This document shows positions 35,001-50,000 of a stretch of 64,000 bases of DNA, piece after piece. The position numbers and the translations under genes were made by a program. Below the pieces are notes generated by a model that was given only the letters and a program-made list of their open reading frames with translations, searched no databases and was not told where the DNA came from. Position 1 is the stretch's first letter. Each line of letters starts with the position of its first letter. The DNA is from Volvox africanus (Eukaryota; Chlorophyta; Chlorophyceae; Chlamydomonadales; Volvocaceae), in contig BSDZ01000078.1 of NCBI GenBank assembly GCA_030268105.1, forward strand, positions 2,159,001 through 2,223,000, given 5' to 3'.

Positions 35001-38000
35001 ATTGAGGTGGCCTTTGGCGGCAAGTACAGCCTGGGCAGCAACGGCACCAAATTCGGTGTGTATAAGTCTGTTATTCCAAGGCTATTAACGGTGCAAGTTG
35101 GCATCGACTCTATTTTGGCCACTGCCCTGGGCTTCATGGTTTCCGCCGCTCGGCTTGTGGTAATGCCCACTCCTGCACCCTATGCTGTTGCGTCGTGCAA
35201 TCAGTCCGTCAGTACCCGCCATCTCCTTGCAAGCGCAACGGACGCAACTTCCTCCACTGCTGGCTTGGTGGTTATTCTGGAGCAGACGCGACCCGTTGCG
35301 GCTGTAACACCAGGTGGATTTTTCCAGCTCCGCCGCGCCAGCCGCACGGATGCCGTCGCCCTATCGTATGACACTAACGCCACCATCATGTGGTCTGCTG
35401 TCCATAATCTGACCTCGTTGGAAAACGCCGTTGTGATCACAAGCGTTCGGCGAGAGGGCGCCTTCCTAGTGCGCGTGTGGAACGTGACCTTCCCCATCAG
35501 TGCCTTCAACACTGTGCCAGACCTGGTGGCAGAAACCAATGACCGCACCCCCGACGGTGTGGATCTGGACATCGAGGTGCGTGGAGCTAATCCACCCGTG
35601 ACCGGTTCTTTCTGGGTCGCCTTCGGCAGCAATTGCGGATCTGTGCAAATTTCCCTGACGGATGTGTCAGAGACGGTCCGAACCAAGCTCGCTAGTCTGC
35701 CTGGCATGACGGCGCCGCAGAGCGTCTCCATTTCAGGCGGACCATCCTACGGGTACACATACACCGTCACATTCGACCCCATTGGCAACCCCGGCAATCA
35801 GCCATCGCTGCGGGTGACGAACACTTCTGGACTCAAGGGCATAGGTGCCATTGCCAGCATCGTCACCGCTGTGGACGGCAGCACGGACGCCTTCTACGCG
35901 CCCATCCCAACAGAGTTCTTGCGCCTGGCTGTGGCTAAGCCTGGCACTATAAGCCTGCAAGTCAATGGCGTGCCCTCAGCATGTGCTGATACGTCAGGCA
36001 TCTGCGGCTTCCTGTACTCTGACGCCGCCACGCCCCACATCACTGGTGTGTTACCAACCGCCCTGTCGTTCATCAGTCAGTCGAGCTTGCCAATAACCAT
36101 CACTGGCTCTGGGTTCCGTGATGGTCCTACTGTTGAGGTGCGGGTCGGCACGGCGTTGTGCAATGTTACATCCATCACTGCGACCCAGATCATCTGTGAC
36201 GTCCCAGACACGGCCCCTGCTGGAATTAGGCTCGTGACCGTCAACGTTGAGGGCCTCGGCTTTGCGGACGGCGCCGTCAACATTACATTGGAAACACTAT
36301 ACGTGACGGGCTCAGCACCCTCACCTGCCGTGGTATCCTCTACGGGCTTCTCGTTGCTGAATTTCACGGGCAAGGGCTTTGACTACGTCAATTGTGCGAA
36401 CAACAGATTCGAAATTGATGGCGTGCTGTGTGGCGTCGTCGCTTGTGGTACCCACTTCCTAACTGTGGTGTATCCTGGCGATGGTGGTGCCGATGTGCAA
36501 ACAGCAAACGTCACGGCACGGGTATATGAAAAGAGCCAGCAGATTGATTTTGACACCCCATCCAACGTCTCGGTTCAGGTTTCTGGATCCGCGCCAGCGA
36601 TCCGCGCTATCTCACCGGCTCACATGCCTGGATGTGGCGGTGTAGTCACATTTGAACTTACTGGCATGACCGCAAGCGAAGTTATGACTGTCTTTATGGT
36701 TCCATACATTCCGTCACTGCTGAACTACACCGAGGCGTCAGAAGCGTACAACACACGCGTGCCTTGCACGGATGTTGCAGCGGGTGCCACCGGCACGATT
36801 ACCTGTAGCAGTCCCCCTTTACGCAATGGCCGTTACCATACACTTGTGGTTCTTTCCTCGGGCTTGCAGCTGCTGTCGACAGATACAATTCGTTTTGAGC
36901 TTTTCATTACCAGTGTCTCACCCAATCTAGGCAGCATCGGCGGCGGCACACTCATCACTATCACCGGGTCAGGCTTCAGCCAAACCGTCAAGGGCAACGC
37001 TGTGTTTATAACTGTGCCTGTTTCCAGCACCTTTCTCAACGGCATTATTGAATGTGAGACACAGTCGGTTACCACAACGACGCTCACTTGCCGCACGCTC
37101 CCCAGCATGGCTGCCGATGCTGATGTCGACGATCCAAAGGCTTTGCGAGTAATGCCCATAGCCACGCAGCCGCGCCCCATATCAGTAGTGCTGTGCGACC
37201 CACACTACAATACTACAATACTTCGTGGCTATTGCTGGTCACTGACCGAGACACCACGTGCTAACTGTGCAGCGTCCGATCTTACGGATTGCAGCTTTGG
37301 GTGAGTTATCGATGAGTTGCGGATTTTTAGGCGTCCGTGCACGCGGCCCTGGCCTATGCCTATGCTAGAACCGACAGTAATAAGTCTTATAACTTGTCGC
37401 ACTTGCGGAGAGAAAAGCTTTGCTCTAAAACCCGTCCTCATTTTGGCTTGGTATTACTGCAGGTATGCGACCAACCTTACGCCCGAAATCGAGGGCACCG
37501 CACCCAGCAGCGGATACTTCAATGGCGACATTAATGTACATGGAACGTACATGGACAACATAACTGTCGTGCAATTTCTGCAGAATGAAGACGTAAAGGC
37601 CATGGGCACCAATGTGGATGCCTCGTTCAGCAGTGTGAGCTGCTCCGTGCCCGACTTGAGGCCCGGTGTCTATACTGTTCGACTGCTGAAGGCCAATGGT
37701 GAAATGTCTGTGGATCCATATCACCTTGGCGTATTCACGTACATCGCGGTCATCAGGGACTTGGAGTATAATGTTGGGTCGCTGGCGGGTGGGATGGCTC
37801 TAGGAATCACCGTCGGCGGTGCTGGGCTTGCAGTTAATGCTACCGACAACCAGATCACGATTGCCGGCCTGCCGTGCCCCATTGTGTCTGTGGAGAACCG
37901 CACGCACCTGACGTGCCGGGCCCCAGCGATCAACGGCTACGTGTACGCCGAATATTGGAATCTGGGCTACAACACGAACTCGATGCCGGATCTAATCAGC

Positions 38001-38013
38001 TTCACGGATCCTC
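32082..38013 (+). other. Domain block: signal peptide, IPT/TIG repeats and PA14 of the giant gene
   Basis: Residues 1-21 are a signal peptide (ILSALLLSIALAFLPASLG). IPT repeats are recognised by a P-x-x-G-x-x-x-GGT start followed by a G-x-G-F strand. They occur at residues ~25-110 (IAPSYGSTAGGTRLTIFGTG) and ~277-340 (VSPAVGSNAGGTLLRISGRG), and again in exon 7 (GVLPTALS...ITITGSGF and VSPNLGSIGGGTLITITGSG) and exon 8. PA14 spans the junction of exons 5-7, from TSAHCSLLKAFFIAP through NYTFYMQADDFGRMNG to PILLESAHCNG. PA14 is a carbohydrate-binding or adhesion module, and here it interrupts the IPT series as in PKHD1L1. Confidence 0.82.
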
Positions 38014-41000
38014 GTAAGTAATGCATATCATGTTTCACGCCTTCGGTCCTCACAATAGCCCTGAATCTGGGGATGCGATGGTTTCAAATTTGCTTGGATG
38101 TTCTGGGTCTGCACTTATGGTAGCAGATGAGTGCCGAAAAGGCCTTTCGAGATTCTGAATAAGGTATTTTTGGCAGCCTATATCGTGTTTGTGTATGCCG
38201 TGAATTGTATGACTACAACAGTACTGCACCCAAGTCCTCTCAAGTCCGAGACGTAGAGAGTCCGAGACGTCCGAGACGTCCAACGGCAGCAACTATAGAA
38301 ACACATCTGTGCTAAAGAAGCACATCTTTAAAAGCAGCTGCACGGGCTTGGCGCATATGCTGTGTTCCGCTGGCCCGCTGATCTTTGCCTGCCCTCACAT
38401 CATCCTGCGTGTGCCACAGTCGTCATACGGCTGGAGAAGGGTTTAGACATCTCCTGGTATGGTAACTCACCGCTCCCCGGAACCATACAGTCGGATTTTT
38501 TTGGCGCACGCTTCACCTTCTATTATCAGGTTCGGACCGTCCATGGGACTGATTGCTATGCATGCGTGGATCGCATGATAGTCGGCACAGTGGCGGATAA
38601 TGTAGTGGACAATCCAGAGACCCTCGAAAGTCCGACGCTACAGGCTCGCAAACCAGAGAAGGCACCCTCAAACGCAAACACATATATACATGCACAGAGG
38701 GATGCGGACTGAGTGAAGCTGGGGCTTTGACTGAGCCGTCACAGTAATTGCCAGACGAGTGCCACAACCGGGAGGCTGTGAGGCCCTGAGTCTGCGGGCG
38801 CCTTGCATTGAACAACCCTCCGCATACAGCCCACCTTGGCTGTACCAGTTCATGACAAAGCCTACCCTCAATTCCTCCCTAAAACCCCGATAATAGATGG
38901 AGCCACGTGAATCAAACAATTTATTTCAGAAAAGAAAAACTAATTTAGCCCAGAAAACATGAAGAGATTTTTGGTCAAATTCTTTTAAGTAAATTATTGG
39001 AGTCTTTCTGGGGTCTTCCCTTGGGGTCTTCCGGGGTCTTCCCTTGGGGATAAATAGTCGCTTGCAGTACGACAAAGCGCAGATGTAGGATTGTTGTACT
39101 CTCAGATATACTCCAACATTGGAAGAATCATCTAGACGATTAACAATACAGATCTGGCCATACACGGACATCTATGTACGGGATATTACAGCCATAGCCG
39201 TAACCATGTACTGCATTTACGTAGTGATGTACATACAGTTCATGTACGGAGGAAATGGGGAGCACAAAAAGCATCACTAGGACACTCACCTAAAGGGGCA
39301 ATGCACTTATTAATACAAGAAACAAAACCCAAACCAAACACTCTTTCACACGACGACCAAGCAACAGGAGCCCAGAAAGGTAGCTCCTCCAAACAGACAT
39401 CCAAACGAGCCATGCACGCCGCGCCCCCTGCCTCCCGCTCCCCGCCTTGCGCGCCCTTCCCAAACCTGATTTCGTCTGGTCTAGGGACTGCGAAAATGCA
39501 CATGTCATTAAGCATAACCAGAGAAGAAAGGTCCACGCAAAGCAAAATATTTTAATATCATGACTTAAACCGTAGATTAACAACAAGTGCACCTCTACTC
39601 AATACTGAGTTCCTGAGCTCCTTACAATCAAGAACAGATATTCTGAATGTTATTCAGCGTATAAAGTCTATCTAGGCCTCCCTGCATCCTAATCAGCCGA
39701 GACCACCTTCTTATAAAGGCCGTCCGAGGCACTGAGCAATCCAATTACTTCACATTTACCTCACCACCTGCAAGTTCATTGTTTTTCACTGCCTTAATCG
39801 CCACAGATTGCTGAAACCGAGAATGTGACTTTCAAGGTGGATGCGGACGACCTAGCCCTCCTTTACGTAGACGACCAGCTGCTCGGCTCTCAAAACATGA
39901 ACCTGAACATTGGCCTGACGGCTGGAGTGCACAAGATTGTCACAACGTTTGTTGAATACACAGGCTGGGCTGGCGTGCATCTGAAAGTGGCGCTTACCCG
40001 CAACGGCTCCATGGGGCCGTATTCCATTGTGGAATGGCAGAAGGTGACCCCGGTACAACCGGGAATAGCTCTGCCAGTGGAGCTGACGGTCAATGGTGTC
40101 TATTCGGACAGGAAGTGTCCATCATCCACCAAGATCTTGCAGTTGACTAATCAGCCAGTGCTGTCATGGGAGCCGACAGAGCTGGAATTGCCATATGGGA
40201 CGTGTGGCTTTATCTACACTACTTACCGCACGCCTGCACTGGCAACGCTAAACCCTCTCACCCTGAGTGGAATCACGGTGCCATCCTTTAACAGCCTCAA
40301 CACTACATTGAACATCTATGGCAACTTTTTGACGGACCCCAGCTTGCCTGTTGCTGATCAGATTTGTGTCACAGTGGCCAACCGGTCTTGCAACATTGTC
40401 AGTGCCGCTCAAATAACATACAATCGTATTAATGTGACAAACATCACATGCACGGTGCCGTCTGTGCCGTCGGGAACGTGGCCAGTCAGCATTATGGTTG
40501 AGGGCCTAGGCCTAACACGCCCAACGGCGACTGCAGCAACGGATCTCCCCATCGTGTCCTACCCAATTAAGGTCCTCCGTTACAACAGTCCCGTTGTAAA
40601 TTCCAACCCTAAATGTTACTTCTCACTCTTTGGAGGTGGCACCTTCAATGTGAGCGGGTATGGCTTTGTCAAGGGCTTGGTGGACACAAATCTGCAAGTG
40701 AACATGACTGCGGCATGGGAAGCCTCACCATGTGGATATGGCTTTTCAAGCACGCCTACATGCCAGGCTGTTGTCAACTCCTCACGCCTGAACCTCATTC
40801 CAATAGCCTCTGATGGGCCAACAGCTCTGTTCCAGCTCACACGCTTCAAGGTGTCAAACCCCGAGGCTTTTGCTGGAAACCTCAGCACCAGCCTCAGCGG
40901 TGTCTCGTTGATGTACAAACCTCGGGTTAACTACATGATCAATAATACCTTTGTGACAACTGCCGGCTCTGAGTCTCTGTTCTTCTGTGGTGGGCGCACA

Positions 41001-44000
41001 CCTGCGCTATCTGGTGTGGCACCATCATCTCCAGCACCAGACGAAGGTGCAAACTTGACACTGACCTGGTATTTGGCAGGGGTGGGCAGCCAAAACAATA
41101 CCATTACAGCATCAGCTGTTGGTGTCCTCAGCAATGCAACGGTGGAGTTTGAGGTTGGTCCAACAATCCTGTCCTGTGCACCTCCAGTAGTTACAAGTGC
41201 TATTATCTCCCTCACGACTTATCGAGAGTCAATTTCCTGCAAGATGCCTGTCTACATGCCAGCTGCAACCTACACACTGTGGCTCTGCATCCAGCCATTT
41301 GGCTGCGGTCTGTTGCCTTCTTACACAGTGCCGCTGACTGTCAGTGCTACATCAGCGACCACTGGCAGCAGTGCGGGTGGTATTAGCGTGGCGATCACTG
41401 GCAAGGGTTTCGATACCAACGCCACACTAGTGTCTGCACGTTTCGGCAATAGCACCTGCAAAATTACCAGCAGCAGTGCCACCTCGGTCACCTGCCTCAC
41501 TGGTCCGCTGGATAGCAAGCCCACGAGTACTGTGACCTGGCCACTGTCGATCACATCCACTCTGGGTACCAGCGAAATCACCTTCCCAAGCTTTACTTTC
41601 ACCTTCGACCCAGCCCTGGAGGCTTCAGTTACCAGCATCATCCCGGCACGTGGCTCCACAGAGGGCGGCACTCCAGTCACAATTACAGGCGCCGACTTCA
41701 GGACTGGTGTCAGCACCAATGTCACGATTGGGGAAATACCCTGCAGCTCCGTTGTTGTTGTGAACAGTACCACCATTACTTGTACCACAGGACAGCCGCC
41801 GAATGATGTGCTTCGTATTCCTCTGTCAGTGACAGTGTTCCAGCAAGCCCGTGGCTATGCGCGCAGCTCAGTTCAGTACCAATATATTGACGTATGGAGC
41901 CGCAACAGCACGTGGGGTGGCGGCCCACTGCCGGGCTATGAAGATTCGGTTGTCATTCCAGCCGGTATTACAGTACTTCTGGATATTAGCCCACCCAAGC
42001 TGTACGTCATCGTCCTGGAAGGCAACTTGATCTTTGATGACAGCAAAGAGTACATCAACCTGCAAGCGCATTACATCATTGTCAAGGGTGGCAACTTCAC
42101 AATTGGCAGCGCGGACAAGCCATATCCTGGGCGGGCTAACATCACCATGCATGGCCTGCCAAACAGCCTGGACTTGCCACAGTATGGTGCAAAGGCTCTG
42201 GGCGTTCGAACAGGCTTGGTTTCATTTTACGGCCAGCCAAAGATCCCGCACTACACAAAGCTCAACCAGACGGCGAATGTCAATGACACGTACATTATAG
42301 TGAATGGCGCCGTTAACTGGCAGGTATGGCGGCAGATTTGTTAGGCATCATAAGACAGTAAAGGGCTACATGTAGGGGAAGAGTGAGCGCTTACATCTGA
42401 TGAATAAACCACTTGGTATTGGTCGATAAGATTCCTTGCTCGATACTCCCCAAATGTTGGCGTGTGTAAGTAGCTGCCAACCACATATGTGTGAAGTTAT
42501 TGTTGCAGCAACTAGCCGTTAACCTTGCTTACCACCTTCATCCAGGTCTGTCCTTTTTTATTTACACATCATTTTCCATGCCCTGCAAATTAGGTCGGTG
42601 ACCGCATCGTCATCGCCAGCAGCAGCTTTATGCCATGGGAGGTGGATGAGGTAGTCATCACGGCTCTGGACAACACCACTGTTCCCATGTGCACCGTTAT
42701 TTCGCTGGACACACCCCTCAAGTACACACATCTTGGCGAGATCCATAATCAGGATGGTGTCAAGATGCCCCTAGACATGCGTGCTGAGGTGGCAGTGCTC
42801 ACACGGAACATTGTACTTCAGGGTGATTACACTAGTGCCAAATACCAGTATGGAGTGCAGGTCATGGTAAACACACCATCTTACCTGCCTACGGGCCTGG
42901 TACGCTTTGACAACATTGAGATTACACAGTCTGGCCAGGCGTTCCGTCTTGGACGTTATTCAATGCATTGGCACCTCCTGGGTGATGTGGCATGGCAGAC
43001 ATGGGTACGTGGCTGCGCCATCCACCACACGTATAACCGTGCAATTACAGTGCATGGCACACACCGTGCTATCATCCAGAACGTCACGGCTTATCATACC
43101 ATGGGCCACACGTTTTTCCTCGAGGTGAGTGGACAAATCAGTGTGATTTTGGAGTGTGTGTGTATGTGTGTGGAGCGGGGCAAACAACAAGATGCTCTAT
43201 ATGTCATATAATCACATACCATTATATATCACGTTTGTCGGTTAGGTGTGCCCATCTGAAGTTGTCCTACAAGATGCACGGCGTGCACCGACAAACAGGA
43301 ATATCAGGTGCCAAGATCATACACTAAAAATATGGTGGGGCCTCTTCACCAGCAACTACAATTGTTAGTACTGGTACTAGTACTACTACCACTACCACCA
43401 CCACTACTACTACTATACCACTACTACTACAACAACTACTGCTACTACTGCTACTACTACAAACTCTGTTCAGCTGACATTGCGTATATAAACACTATAG
43501 TATAGGTGCTGCGTAAAGATACCCTAGGATATTGCCCATACGGGGGATATGGAACTAACGACATGGCGGAAATATCCATAAATGTCGGGGCTGTGAGTGA
43601 GGAAATTCTTAGCATTCTTGACATGTATCCTGGAGTGTCTAGGGGTAATATCCAGGATGGACCGTGTATGGACATCTTTCCATCGGGCCTTTGCTTAGGC
43701 ACATAAAACAGAGATACAACAATGGTATTGAGGGCGTTACGACTGGCTGGGGTGTCACGGTGGTAAATGCGCATGAAATGGATGCATGGATGCTGACAGG
43801 TGACTTGCTGTCCTATGCCAACTGTTGTTGACTCCCGGCCACACACACAAGAAGCTTTTGGTATGGGTCCCAACTGCAGGATGGTATTGAGTCCATGACC
43901 CTAATGGACGGCAACATTGCCATTTACGTCAAGGTGTCTGATGCATTACTGAACACGGATACCACACCGGGTGCCTTCTGGCTTACCAACCCTAACAACA

Positions 44001-47000
44001 CAGTGCGAAACAATGTGGCCGTTGGCTCTCACGGCTATGGCTTCTGGTATCGCATGCTGGTGAGTTAGCGCTTGCTTACATGCAGGGCGTAGGAGCACAA
44101 GCTTGTAGGTAGGGCACACGCTTCCATATTAAGGTGCAGAAGCACCTCTCAGCATTTCGACGACGGGCCTTTGCGGCTCTCAACTACTACAGAGGGTGCA
44201 TGTGGTATTATGCCCTAAACAAAGGGTTCTTAAGGACCAGGAATCATAATAGTTATCATCATCATGATATTACAGTGCACATAATTGGATTCGGATTCAT
44301 TGGCCTTACTGCCTGTAACAAGTCATTGTTTGAGTCTACAGTCAGGTCAGTAAATATCGGCGTATTTTTTATTATCCGAGGTAAAATGTGCACATCTATG
44401 TCTCCCTCTTCAGCACCATTTTCATACCAATGGTGCACTCACCCTGACTGCTGTATATGCAGGATTACCCCAACGGCCCATCAGCCACGACAACGGTCTG
44501 CCCCAAGTTCACACCTCTACTTGAGTTCACCAACAACACGGCTCACTCAAATATGTTTTATGGCCTGCGCATTCACCCCGAGTTCTACCCACGCAACATC
44601 CCTTGCAATGGTTTCAATGACGTTTTCCAGCAGATGCCAGCAGTGTTTAATGGGCTGGTGGCCTACAAGAATGGTGTTAAAGGGGCCGTTGCATCACAAG
44701 TGAGTAAAGATGGAGTGAGGATATGGTATTAATTTTCAGTGCAACTTACCCCGCCATGCGCCTGCACATTTCTGTGGACTGCATTCACCACCACATGGCT
44801 TGCATTCACATGGCCTGACATGGCATGAGCATGTAAGGTCCCACACTTGGTGCTGTGTTCACGTACACGTGGTTCTAAACCATATAATCGTCGCACGGCT
44901 TCTTTCAATGCCAAGTGGCTTACAATGCCAGTGTCAATATGCACTTGAGCTCACTCACGTGCGTGCCCACCAGTATATGTCTATCCCTGACATGTTCTCC
45001 AATTGACTTGTCTTACACCACAGGTGGGGTTGGTCCAGTTTGTCAACATGGTCATGGGTGACAACGGTGGCGGTCCTAAGCAGCACTCAATCAGTGGCAA
45101 GGACCATGGTGCATCAATGGAGATGACATGGGTAGTGGACGACCGAAACCGATATAATGTCAAGCTCACGGAGATGGCAGGATTTCAGAACTGCACTATC
45201 TACGCTCGCACTAACACCGGCATGCAAGGCACCGCTGCACAATGGCCCTCTGGCCGACGCATCACGGCCATTATTGCGCAGAGCCCTGTGCAGGGTGACC
45301 CCAAACACTCAGCGTTGATGAGCATGATAAATATGACCTATGTGGATTTCACTGCAGACAAGCCCGGCTTCTCTGTGCTAGAGGCCTGTGGCAAGTGCAA
45401 GGTCTACCAAGGTGGCGCCACTACTTTCACCGCTAACACCACCTATGTGCAGAGCGACATGAGTACACCCGTGCTGTCCCTATGGAGCTGGGGCCATCAG
45501 GGCATCTTCCTTGACACGGACGGCACACTGCTGAACGCAAAGGTGTTTCCTGATGCACTGCTCCCCGACCCCTTCGGCAACTGGACGTTTGGTCCTGGAG
45601 CAACCTGGCACTCAGCTGTGGAAAACGATTTATTTGACCCCAAGGAGTGTGTGTATGTGCGCGATGTCTTCACGAGCAACAATGGCGCGTATTGCAGCCC
45701 AGCATTGACGTTCCGGCGCGTTATGGTGCATAACCATGGCCCAGAGGTGGGTTGTCAAAATCAAAGTCTGGAGGGTCATTCCATCGCCGGCAGGAAGCAT
45801 AGATGCGTGTGCAGTAGAGGGTTTACTTACCAAACGTTGCGCAGGTACGTGCGGCAAATGTGGTCCTGGTCGGATGCATTTGTGGGGTCCTCTGGTATGT
45901 TTGGAATAGGGCTCGCGGTTAACATGAGGTACTAACATTTGGGGTGCGAGTTCCCACTTGGCCATTATGTTCGGAGACCAGGCCGTTGCTTCTAGACCGG
46001 TAGGTGCAGTACACCGGTAGGTCCGGTACCAATTAAGAGATATTGAATTATGTACTACCCTGGCTTTGCATCATTACAACAATCGTTTCGTCCTGACTAC
46101 AGCTCTCCTGATTATGCTTGATGAAACCCACATCGCAGTCACTCAAGTACAAGAACCTGAACGTGGTGTCATTGGCTACAAATCGCACCTCAGTTGTGCA
46201 CTTTACAGGCTACAATGAAGAAGGCTACCAATTCACCACTGCGACCACGCGTGACTACTGGCTGACATGGGATATGGTGCTGTACCGCCTTGACCCAGAA
46301 TATTATCAGTGAGTTTAGCAGTATAGTACTTACCATCTCTATGCCATCCAGCAGAGGAACAAACATAGCTTGCTGGGTTGGCGCGCACTTAGCAGGTTGA
46401 ACAACCATCTGGTATATTATCAGCAGCTTTGGTAGCTATCATGGTATGTGTCATGTTGGCTGTGCACATGCGAATGTACAAATTACAAATTCCTAACTAT
46501 AAAACGAACGACCCCCTACCAATGATACGTTTTTAGTCGTGCATACCCTGACGCGCACTGTAAAGGGTGAGACCTGTGTTGTTTTCACTTCCCAAAGCTA
46601 TATGTAGCAGTCGTACAATGTACGGTACATAAACATTATGCCATGTTATGTCAACAAGCACCTAGCTACGCAGCATCTTAGAGGACATTTTCGGCACTCA
46701 ATTACGACATTCTGAAGTTAGTTTAACTACATGTTTACTGCGAGCTCTGGCAGTGTACGAGAAGTATCCTACCTGGCACGTGTGAGACAGGGTGTGGATC
46801 TCTGCTGCTGCGAGCGAGCAAGGACTGAGTGAGGGCCTTCGGCTCTATATAAAAACCCCATGCAATCACTCACTCTTCGCTCGCTCGTCCAGTAGCAGAG
46901 AGCCGTACCCCGTCGAACGATTTGCAGGATATTTCGAGTAGAAGACCGATGAACCGTGAGATAACGGGGTTACTTCAATGGCAGGCGCCGAGGTACCAGT

Positions 47001-50000
47001 GCAATATTGCTGCATAGTGCATATAAATAAAGTGCATAGCACTGGACGACTATGAGACGAGCTACGCCGTAGCTTTGGTTTCGGGCTTGCAGAAACAGGC
47101 CTATTGTGTTCCCTGCTCCTCATAGGTTACATAAGATGGAGTTGATGAACGGCTCGGACTACACTTACTACAGCAGCAAGTACATCCAGAGGAAGGACCA
47201 CTTTACTGTAAACAGCTTAAAGAGAAATCGCACCGAGCTGCCCCCCCCGCTACCCAACACTACCCACGGCGACTTCTTTTATAACAAGACCTTCGACATA
47301 AATAGCTGGCACTGGAGCAACCGCACATACAACGATACTAAGTTTACTGTCTTCCTCAACGGTCGTCTGGATGACAGTTTATACGTTCAATCTTACGCCT
47401 GCCCAGACGACGGCTGCACTGACCTGCCGCCGGTTGTGGTGGACCTTCGGGATGGCATCCTCTACTGGTCGAACTTCAGCACCTGGAACACTAGCGCCAC
47501 GAACTTCCACAAACCGGAGGCAGGTGATAATGTGACCATCCCTTATGGCTGGGATCTGGTCATCGACGAGTCGCCACCGCCACTGCTGGCACTGACCATT
47601 CAAGGCAACGTACGCTTCGACCCCACCCGTGACATTAATCTCACAGCCACGTACATCATCGTAATGGGACAAGGTGTGCTCAGCGCCGGCAATGCCACGG
47701 TGCCGCATCCAACGAAGGCCACGGTGCTTCTTCAAGGCATGCGTGACACGCCTGACTACGCCATTGACAACAACCTAAACCTTGGTTCCAAAGTGCTGGC
47801 AGCACTGTTTGGTGGTACTATCAACCTGTACGGCCGCCAGGTGTGTGTACGGTGGCGCTAATCACGAATAATGTTGTGGGTATAAGCAATTAGCTATAGA
47901 GTCTTGTGAAATGGAGACGTTGGTAGGGCCAGGAAAACTCCCAGCAGCGAGCTTACTCCTATGTGTAATGACATAATGTTAAGAGGGACATATTGTTCAT
48001 CAAAAACGTCAGCAGCAGCTTTGCTCTCCAATCCATGTACATATTCCGAGCTAGAATATGCATGTTTGCCTAGTCTGCTGCTATCTAAAATATATGCCAG
48101 CCTATTTTATTGCTTCCGTGTCTGAATCACACATTAACCAGCCCGTAAAATTAGCACGTAGAATTCGTTTATGTTTTGCCTGTGGTTTTTGCATGCAGGT
48201 GACCAAGCGCTGGATCCGCCTGGGGGTGCATGCCTCGCCGGGTGACACCTCCGTCACCATATCAGATCCTAGCCATGGCTGGAGAGTTGGAGACCGCATC
48301 GTTATCGGTGCAACCTCCTTTAATTGGAAGCAGAGCGAGCTCCGCACCATCACCAGCATTCGCAACAATGGTTCGCAGCTGGTGCTGGACTCATCGTTGG
48401 TGCACCCCCATGGTGCACGGGTCAAGGCGTACCCCGGAGGCCCCACAGTGGACATGCGTGCCGAGGTCGGCCTGGTCTCTTCAAACATCCTGATCACCGC
48501 AGTTGATGGCGAGAGTACGCGCAATTACGAAGGCAACGGAGAGCTGTTTGGCGCACGCTTGGTTGTGTCAGGCAACTCAACTGGCCGTTTCAACAATATT
48601 GCCATGGAGTATTGTGGCCAGGCGGGTCTGGCAAACCGCTCATGTGTTTTCTTTGACCGGCTGGCGTCCGTGACGTTGTCCTATACGGATGACGCCACGA
48701 ACATCACAACACAGGTCACCACCCTTAATCCAAGCTTCCTCCAAAGCAGCGTTTTGAAATGGGGCATGCATGCCAACGTGCATGTCGGCGGCATACCAGA
48801 CGTGGCGGACCCCGTGCAGATCATTGACAATGTCCTATACGAGGCATTTGACTTCCACAGTGTGGAGGTCTTCACTACGTAAGGCTGTTCAAGGGGGGCA
48901 GGGTGACCTTTGAAGTAGATGACAACTTCACATGGATGCCGGCTGCTTGCAATAGGTCCCATCCAGTCCCTAGTAATCCTGCATATGGGTGATTTAAATG
49001 AAAGTCATGTTTCCAATGGCGCATCTGTTGGCCGCGGTTGAAGCATGTTTGAAGCATGGGGCTCTTGAATTAATGGTGTGTGGTGGCATAACGCTATCAT
49101 GGAATCTCACTATACCCATAGATGTTCAAACTCTGATAGTACTGCCTCCTACCCTACAACAGGCAAAACGTCATCCGCGGCAACCTGGTGATAGGCACAA
49201 TTAAGGATATGCTTGGCAAGAGTGGCTTCGATCTTTCTATGCCATCATCCTTCTTCATTGCGGACCCTTCCAACTGGGTCACGGACAATGTAGCTGCTGG
49301 CTCGGAGCGTTATGGCTTCACGTACTATGGGTTGCCTTGCAATCCCAACTTCACGACGGGTGTGTTCCTCAACAACACGGCGCACAGCTGCCTTGCAGGA
49401 TTATGGCTGCAGGCGAGCAATACCTCGGAACTTGATGGCTGCACGGCTCTGCGCAACTTTACAACTTACCTGAACTGGGGTAAGTTGGGATGCAGCGCTT
49501 GCACGGTGTGCAATTAATAGTGAATATCCTTAATGGTGGTGATTTTCCATGTTGATTGACCCTACAGATGAGCTGTACCACGATCCAAGGCTGTAAGGAC
49601 AAATCTTGAACTCGACGGAGCAACACTTTTGCTTGTTGCCTTCTTGTCCATTTCTACCCCGCTGACATCTTACCATTCTTACCATCATTACACATGGATG
49701 TGCTGGCGCTGATGCTGTACTGCTGCAGACTTCGGCATTGTTTCCACACGTGGCATCGTAACTGACGTTGTGCTGGAGAATGTTAACATCCTGGACACCA
49801 AGCACGCTGGTATCCACCTGATGCGCAAGGGTGCCCTCACCGATAAAGCGTCTATGTGGTGGTATGGTGGCCTGATTGCGGGCCAATCAAGTAACGACGT
49901 GTGCACAGCGTGTGCCACACTCTCCGACCCAGGCTGCCACCCTAAGTTGTCTATTCAGTCCTTCAACCAGTACGAGCCCTTCACGCCAGCAATGGGCCTA

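Larger units (their letters stand above)
38530..39806 (+). other. Intron 9 of the giant gene, repeat-rich
   Basis: This 1,277-bp intron is far longer than most others in the gene. It contains a tandem GTCCGAGAC-like cluster just upstream in intron 8 (38243-38283), GGGGTCTTCC repeats at 39009-39050, and a dispersed repeat at 39061-39186. No coding exon of the host gene was found within it. Confidence 0.6.
38420..42323 (+). other. Domain block: second PA14-like segment, IPT repeats and start of first G8 domain
   Basis: Exons 9-10 encode DFFGARFTFYYQ, then ENVTFKVDADDLALLYVDDQ and GVHKIVTTFVEYTGWAGVHL, a second PA14-like beta sandwich. Further IPT repeats follow, such as VSATSATTGSSAGGISVAIT and IIPARGSTEGGTPVTITGAD. 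The first G8 domain starts at about residue 2,277: WSRNSTWGGG, EDSVVIPAGITVLLDISPPK, LYVIVLEGNLIFDD, LQAHYIIVKGG. G8 domains are defined by conserved glycines and a predicted beta-helix-like fold. They occur in fibrocystins, TMEM2 and CEMIP. Confidence 0.8.
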